Positions 12,701 through 14,403 of a stretch of DNA of 14,403 nt are shown piece after piece. The DNA is from Verrucomicrobia bacterium 12-59-8. Its GTDB lineage: Bacteria; Verrucomicrobiota; Verrucomicrobiae; Verrucomicrobiales; Verrucomicrobiaceae. Position 1 is the stretch's first letter. Every line of letters starts with the position of its first letter. The stretch lies in assembly GCA_002279765.1 (NCBI GenBank), contig NCCR01000162.1, positions 1 through 14,403 on the forward strand, in the 5' to 3' direction. The position numbers and the translations under genes were made by a program. The notes beneath the pieces are model-generated. The model was not told the DNA's origin, searched no databases, and saw only the letters and a program-made list of their open reading frames with translations.

Positions 12701-14403
12701 CGCAAGCCGCTCATCCTGCCTGACCCGCCGTCCGGCTTGCTGCTGGAGCTGACGTATGACCTGACGGAGCGCACGTTCTCCATTCAAAGCCGTTTTGAAA
12801 GCGGGGCGTCATGGTCCACGCACGTCGTGGGTGCCATGCGCGGCGAACGCACCGAATCCTCCTTTGCCCTTTCAACCTGGGAGACATCCAAGCTACCAGC
12901 CGTCCGCCTCGACACCTTCTATGATCACATGAGTGACATGGGGCTGCGTTACGGCGAAGAGTTCCGCCCCATTCGTGAGCTGTCCGCCAGTGCTGGCAAA
13001 TCCGCCGGGCGCGTGTCACTGAGTGCTGCGATAGCAACGCGTGCCGCCGAGTACCCGCTGCATCCGGTGCTGTTTGATGGAGCGCTGCAAATCTTCTCCG
13101 CTGGTGCTGCGACAATTGAAGGGCGCACTGCCGGACTGCGACTGCCGGTGCGCTTTGCCCGCATTTTGTTCCTGCGTACGCCAGGGGCGTCGAGCCGGGT
13201 ACGTGCGGGAGTGAAGGAGGCCAATGACGAATTTGTGGAAGGCGGCATCGAACTGTTTGACGAATCGGGCAGACCTTGTGTGCGTATTGATGGATTCCGC
13301 GCCATCAGCGTCGAAGGAGCCCGCCGCACGGGCAAAAACGGCAAAGGTCGTGACGTGACTTATCACATCGCCTGGGAGAAACGCTGCATTGGCCTTCAAG
13401 CCGCTGCCGCAGCCCCGGTGGCCTTGAGCCGTCTGCATGCAGTGGCACAGAAGGCGCTGGATGAAGTGCTGGAGCTACGCGGCCGCAACAACCTCGACGC
13501 TGCCAGCGCCGCAGGCGATGAGCTGACTGCCGCCCAAGTTGCGAGCGGTCTGCGTGCCATGGGCGCAGAAGGCAGTTTCACGGCGAAATCACTCGGCGTC
13601 GCCGACTCCATGCAGCGCTCGTTCGTGCAGTTGATGAACAATCTGGTGAAGCAAAAGCTGCTGATCCAAAAAGGTGCCGGGTATCAGACGACACGGTCTT
13701 TTACGAAGGCCGCAGATGCCGCAACGGTCTTGCTCAGTTCATGTATTGCCATGTACCCCGGCCACCTGCCCGAAGCGCTGCTGTGCGGTGCCACCTGTGC
13801 CGAACTCGGCCCCATCATGCGCGGTGAAAAGGAAGCCGTGCAGGTCTTGTTCGCCAACGGCGGCGCGGATTTGCTGGATCAGTTTTATGGCGACGGTCTC
13901 GTCACCAGTCCTTGGCTCGCGGCCATCTCCAGCGCGGTCGGCGAAGCGGCACGCCAGCTCCCTGAAGGACGCGGACTCCGCATCCTGGAGATCGGAGCAG
14001 GCACCGGCGGCCTTGCATCTCAGGTGCTTCCCGGCCTGGAACGCGGGGTGCATTCCTATGTCTTCAGCGATGTTTCAGCCGCCTTTTTTCCCGCTGCGAA
14101 ACAAAAGCTGAATGCTTATGCCGAAGTCGAATACCAGCTCTTTGATCTGGAAAAACCCGGAACTGAACAGGAATTCAAACCTGGTTCGTTCGATCTCATT
14201 CTCGGCACCAATGTGATTCATGCCGTGAGCGATGTACGTAGCGCCTTGCGCAACCTGAATGACCTGCTCGTCCCTGGCGGCAGTTTGTTGTTTGTCGAAG
14301 TCGCGACGCCGCATTTGTGGCTGAACGCGGTCTTTGGACTCACCAGCGGCTGGTGGCGCTTCACGGATCGCGATTTGCGGCCGAACCATCCGCTGCTTGA
14401 GCG
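9743..14403 (+). CDS. Type I polyketide synthase (KS-AT-DH-cMT..., C-terminus outside window)
   Basis: Open from ATG 9743 to the right edge (~1553 residues). The ketosynthase spans ~22-447 with the full triad: Cys194 in DTACSSA, His329 in EAHGTGT and His369 in KTNLGHLE. The acyltransferase spans ~558-855 with Ser651 in GHSVGE; SHPFHH (751-756) in place of YASH points to malonyl-CoA. The dehydratase spans ~922-1192 with His949 and Asp1112 (HPVLFDGALQ), spaced as in DEBS DHs, but the HxxxG motif has Asn953 for Gly. A C-methyltransferase has the SAM motif LEIGAGTGG (1415-1423), then NVIHAV and FGLTSGWWRFTD. This order predicts ER, KR and ACP downstream, as in highly reducing PKSs. No loading module precedes the KS. 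ATG 9707 is an in-frame alternative (12 codons longer); TAG at 9683 closes the frame upstream. Confidence 0.95.
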   Translation, partial: MPTLKHSSSSLPPALPILNKESVAIIGIGCRFPGGVNDAESFWKLLEEGREAVGDVPADRWNVERFYDAEPGIVGKTVAKRGGFIEGIDQFDPQFFGISPREAPYIDPQQRLLLETAYEAIEDAGLVLDLDKGTDIGVFVGISHNDYQGLQHTSTDRAGISSHTPTGSAHSIAANRISYCLNLTGPSIAMDTACSSALTAVHVACEHILDGRCKTAMAGGVTVMITPDGFIGFSQAGMLSPEGKCKAFDASANGFVRGEGAGMVLLKKLSDAIADGDPIHAVIMGSAVNSDGHTNGISLPSPAAQAHLVHDACVIAGVSPTLIGYVEAHGTGTAVGDPIEAHALAEALCAERTAEAPLIIGSVKTNLGHLETASGVAGLVKAALVLKHGRIPASLHFETPNPNIDFSALKLRVPVASEEFPDTGGLRLAGVNSFGFGGSNAHVILSEAPKQAPRAHVTPGNNRAWPLALSARSEKALQSAAWELSTWVDDHSKMNGSSPLLPDLTYMLGARRNHHSHRLALTARTLGEMVQELSAFATGQPGPRMRNSFTPRREHAARVVFVMSGQGPQWQGMGCELMLHEPVFKRMIEACDKAMRPWAKFSLIDELNRPEAETNMQRTSISQPAIFAMQMALAALWQSWGVQPAAVVGHSVGEVAAACIASILTLDQAAKIIVLRGRFMDECAAAGGTMLAVGMSPDEASSVIARYDRTVSIAAFNGPRSLTLSGMKDSLGTIAAELEVKGIFARFLQVSHPFHHAMMQPAADALKAALNDLKPQAETLPFFSTVTGKRLNGASCDAGHWSRGVRQPVEFAQAIAAVAEFGVDVWLEIGAHPALVRAMQECLSEDASKATVLASARREREHESLLETALDLHLAGVVLDFKALTPSRRHLTLPVYAWDKSRWWNESAEMREGRLAPGGRGLLDIRLARATPTWITRLDNRHMAFLKDHRVENLIIFPAAGFVEMALEAGVQLFEGKAFVIEDFEIRKPLILPDPPSGLLLELTYDLTERTFSIQSRFESGASWSTHVVGAMRGERTESSFALSTWETSKLPAVRLDTFYDHMSDMGLRYGEEFRPIRELSASAGKSAGRVSLSAAIATRAAEYPLHPVLFDGALQIFSAGAATIEGRTAGLRLPVRFARILFLRTPGASSRVRAGVKEANDEFVEGGIELFDESGRPCVRIDGFRAISVEGARRTGKNGKGRDVTYHIAWEKRCIGLQAAAAAPVALSRLHAVAQKALDEVLELRGRNNLDAASAAGDELTAAQVASGLRAMGAEGSFTAKSLGVADSMQRSFVQLMNNLVKQKLLIQKGAGYQTTRSFTKAADAATVLLSSCIAMYPGHLPEALLCGATCAELGPIMRGEKEAVQVLFANGGADLLDQFYGDGLVTSPWLAAISSAVGEAARQLPEGRGLRILEIGAGTGGLASQVLPGLERGVHSYVFSDVSAAFFPAAKQKLNAYAEVEYQLFDLEKPGTEQEFKPGSFDLILGTNVIHAVSDVRSALRNLNDLLVPGGSLLFVEVATPHLWLNAVFGLTSGWWRFTDRDLRPNHPLLE

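Overview
The window is one stretch of a GC-rich bacterial chromosome, most likely from the Verrucomicrobiota (a Prosthecobacter/Verrucomicrobium-like lineage). This is inferred from gene content: a DUF1501 protein coupled to a pseudopilin-like protein, a Ser/Thr kinase with the activation-segment motif SPQQ, and an RMDN-like TPR protein. No 16S or marker gene is present, and Planctomycetota share some of these families. None of the starts chosen here has a clear Shine-Dalgarno sequence.

Layout. Bases 1-1183 (+) hold the end of a DUF1501 protein and an overlapping, membrane-anchored pseudopilin-like protein. Bases 1214-3136 (-) encode a transmembrane Ser/Thr kinase with a long Ala/Pro linker and a C-terminal peptidoglycan-binding-like domain; a good -35/-10 pair lies just upstream. 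Bases 3137-3623 have no intact gene, but two minus-strand open segments look like a decayed gene next to tRNA-Arg(UCU) (3624-3699, -). A HAD phosphatase (3754-4497, -) is divergent from ndk (4621-5046, +). The promoter of tRNA-Leu(UAA) (5093-5177, +) overlaps the ndk stop. A 360-base gap follows, containing a near-perfect 22-base palindrome, then a two-gene unit: an amidase-signature lipoprotein (5538-6812) and an exported TPR protein (6817-7587). Convergent to these is a glutamine-hydrolysing asparagine synthase-like amidotransferase (7606-9567, -). Divergent from that gene, and running off the right edge, is a large type I polyketide synthase (9743-14403+).

Working together. The clearest functional unit is at the right end: the PKS, read as KS-AT-DH-C-methyltransferase before the window ends, shares a 175-base intergenic region with the asparagine-synthase family protein. 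This looks like the left border of a biosynthetic gene cluster whose product may be methyl-branched, reduced and possibly amidated. The left two-thirds is mostly housekeeping and cell-envelope genes (kinase, nucleotide metabolism, tRNAs, exported amidase). No IS element, CRISPR array or intact mobile element was seen.
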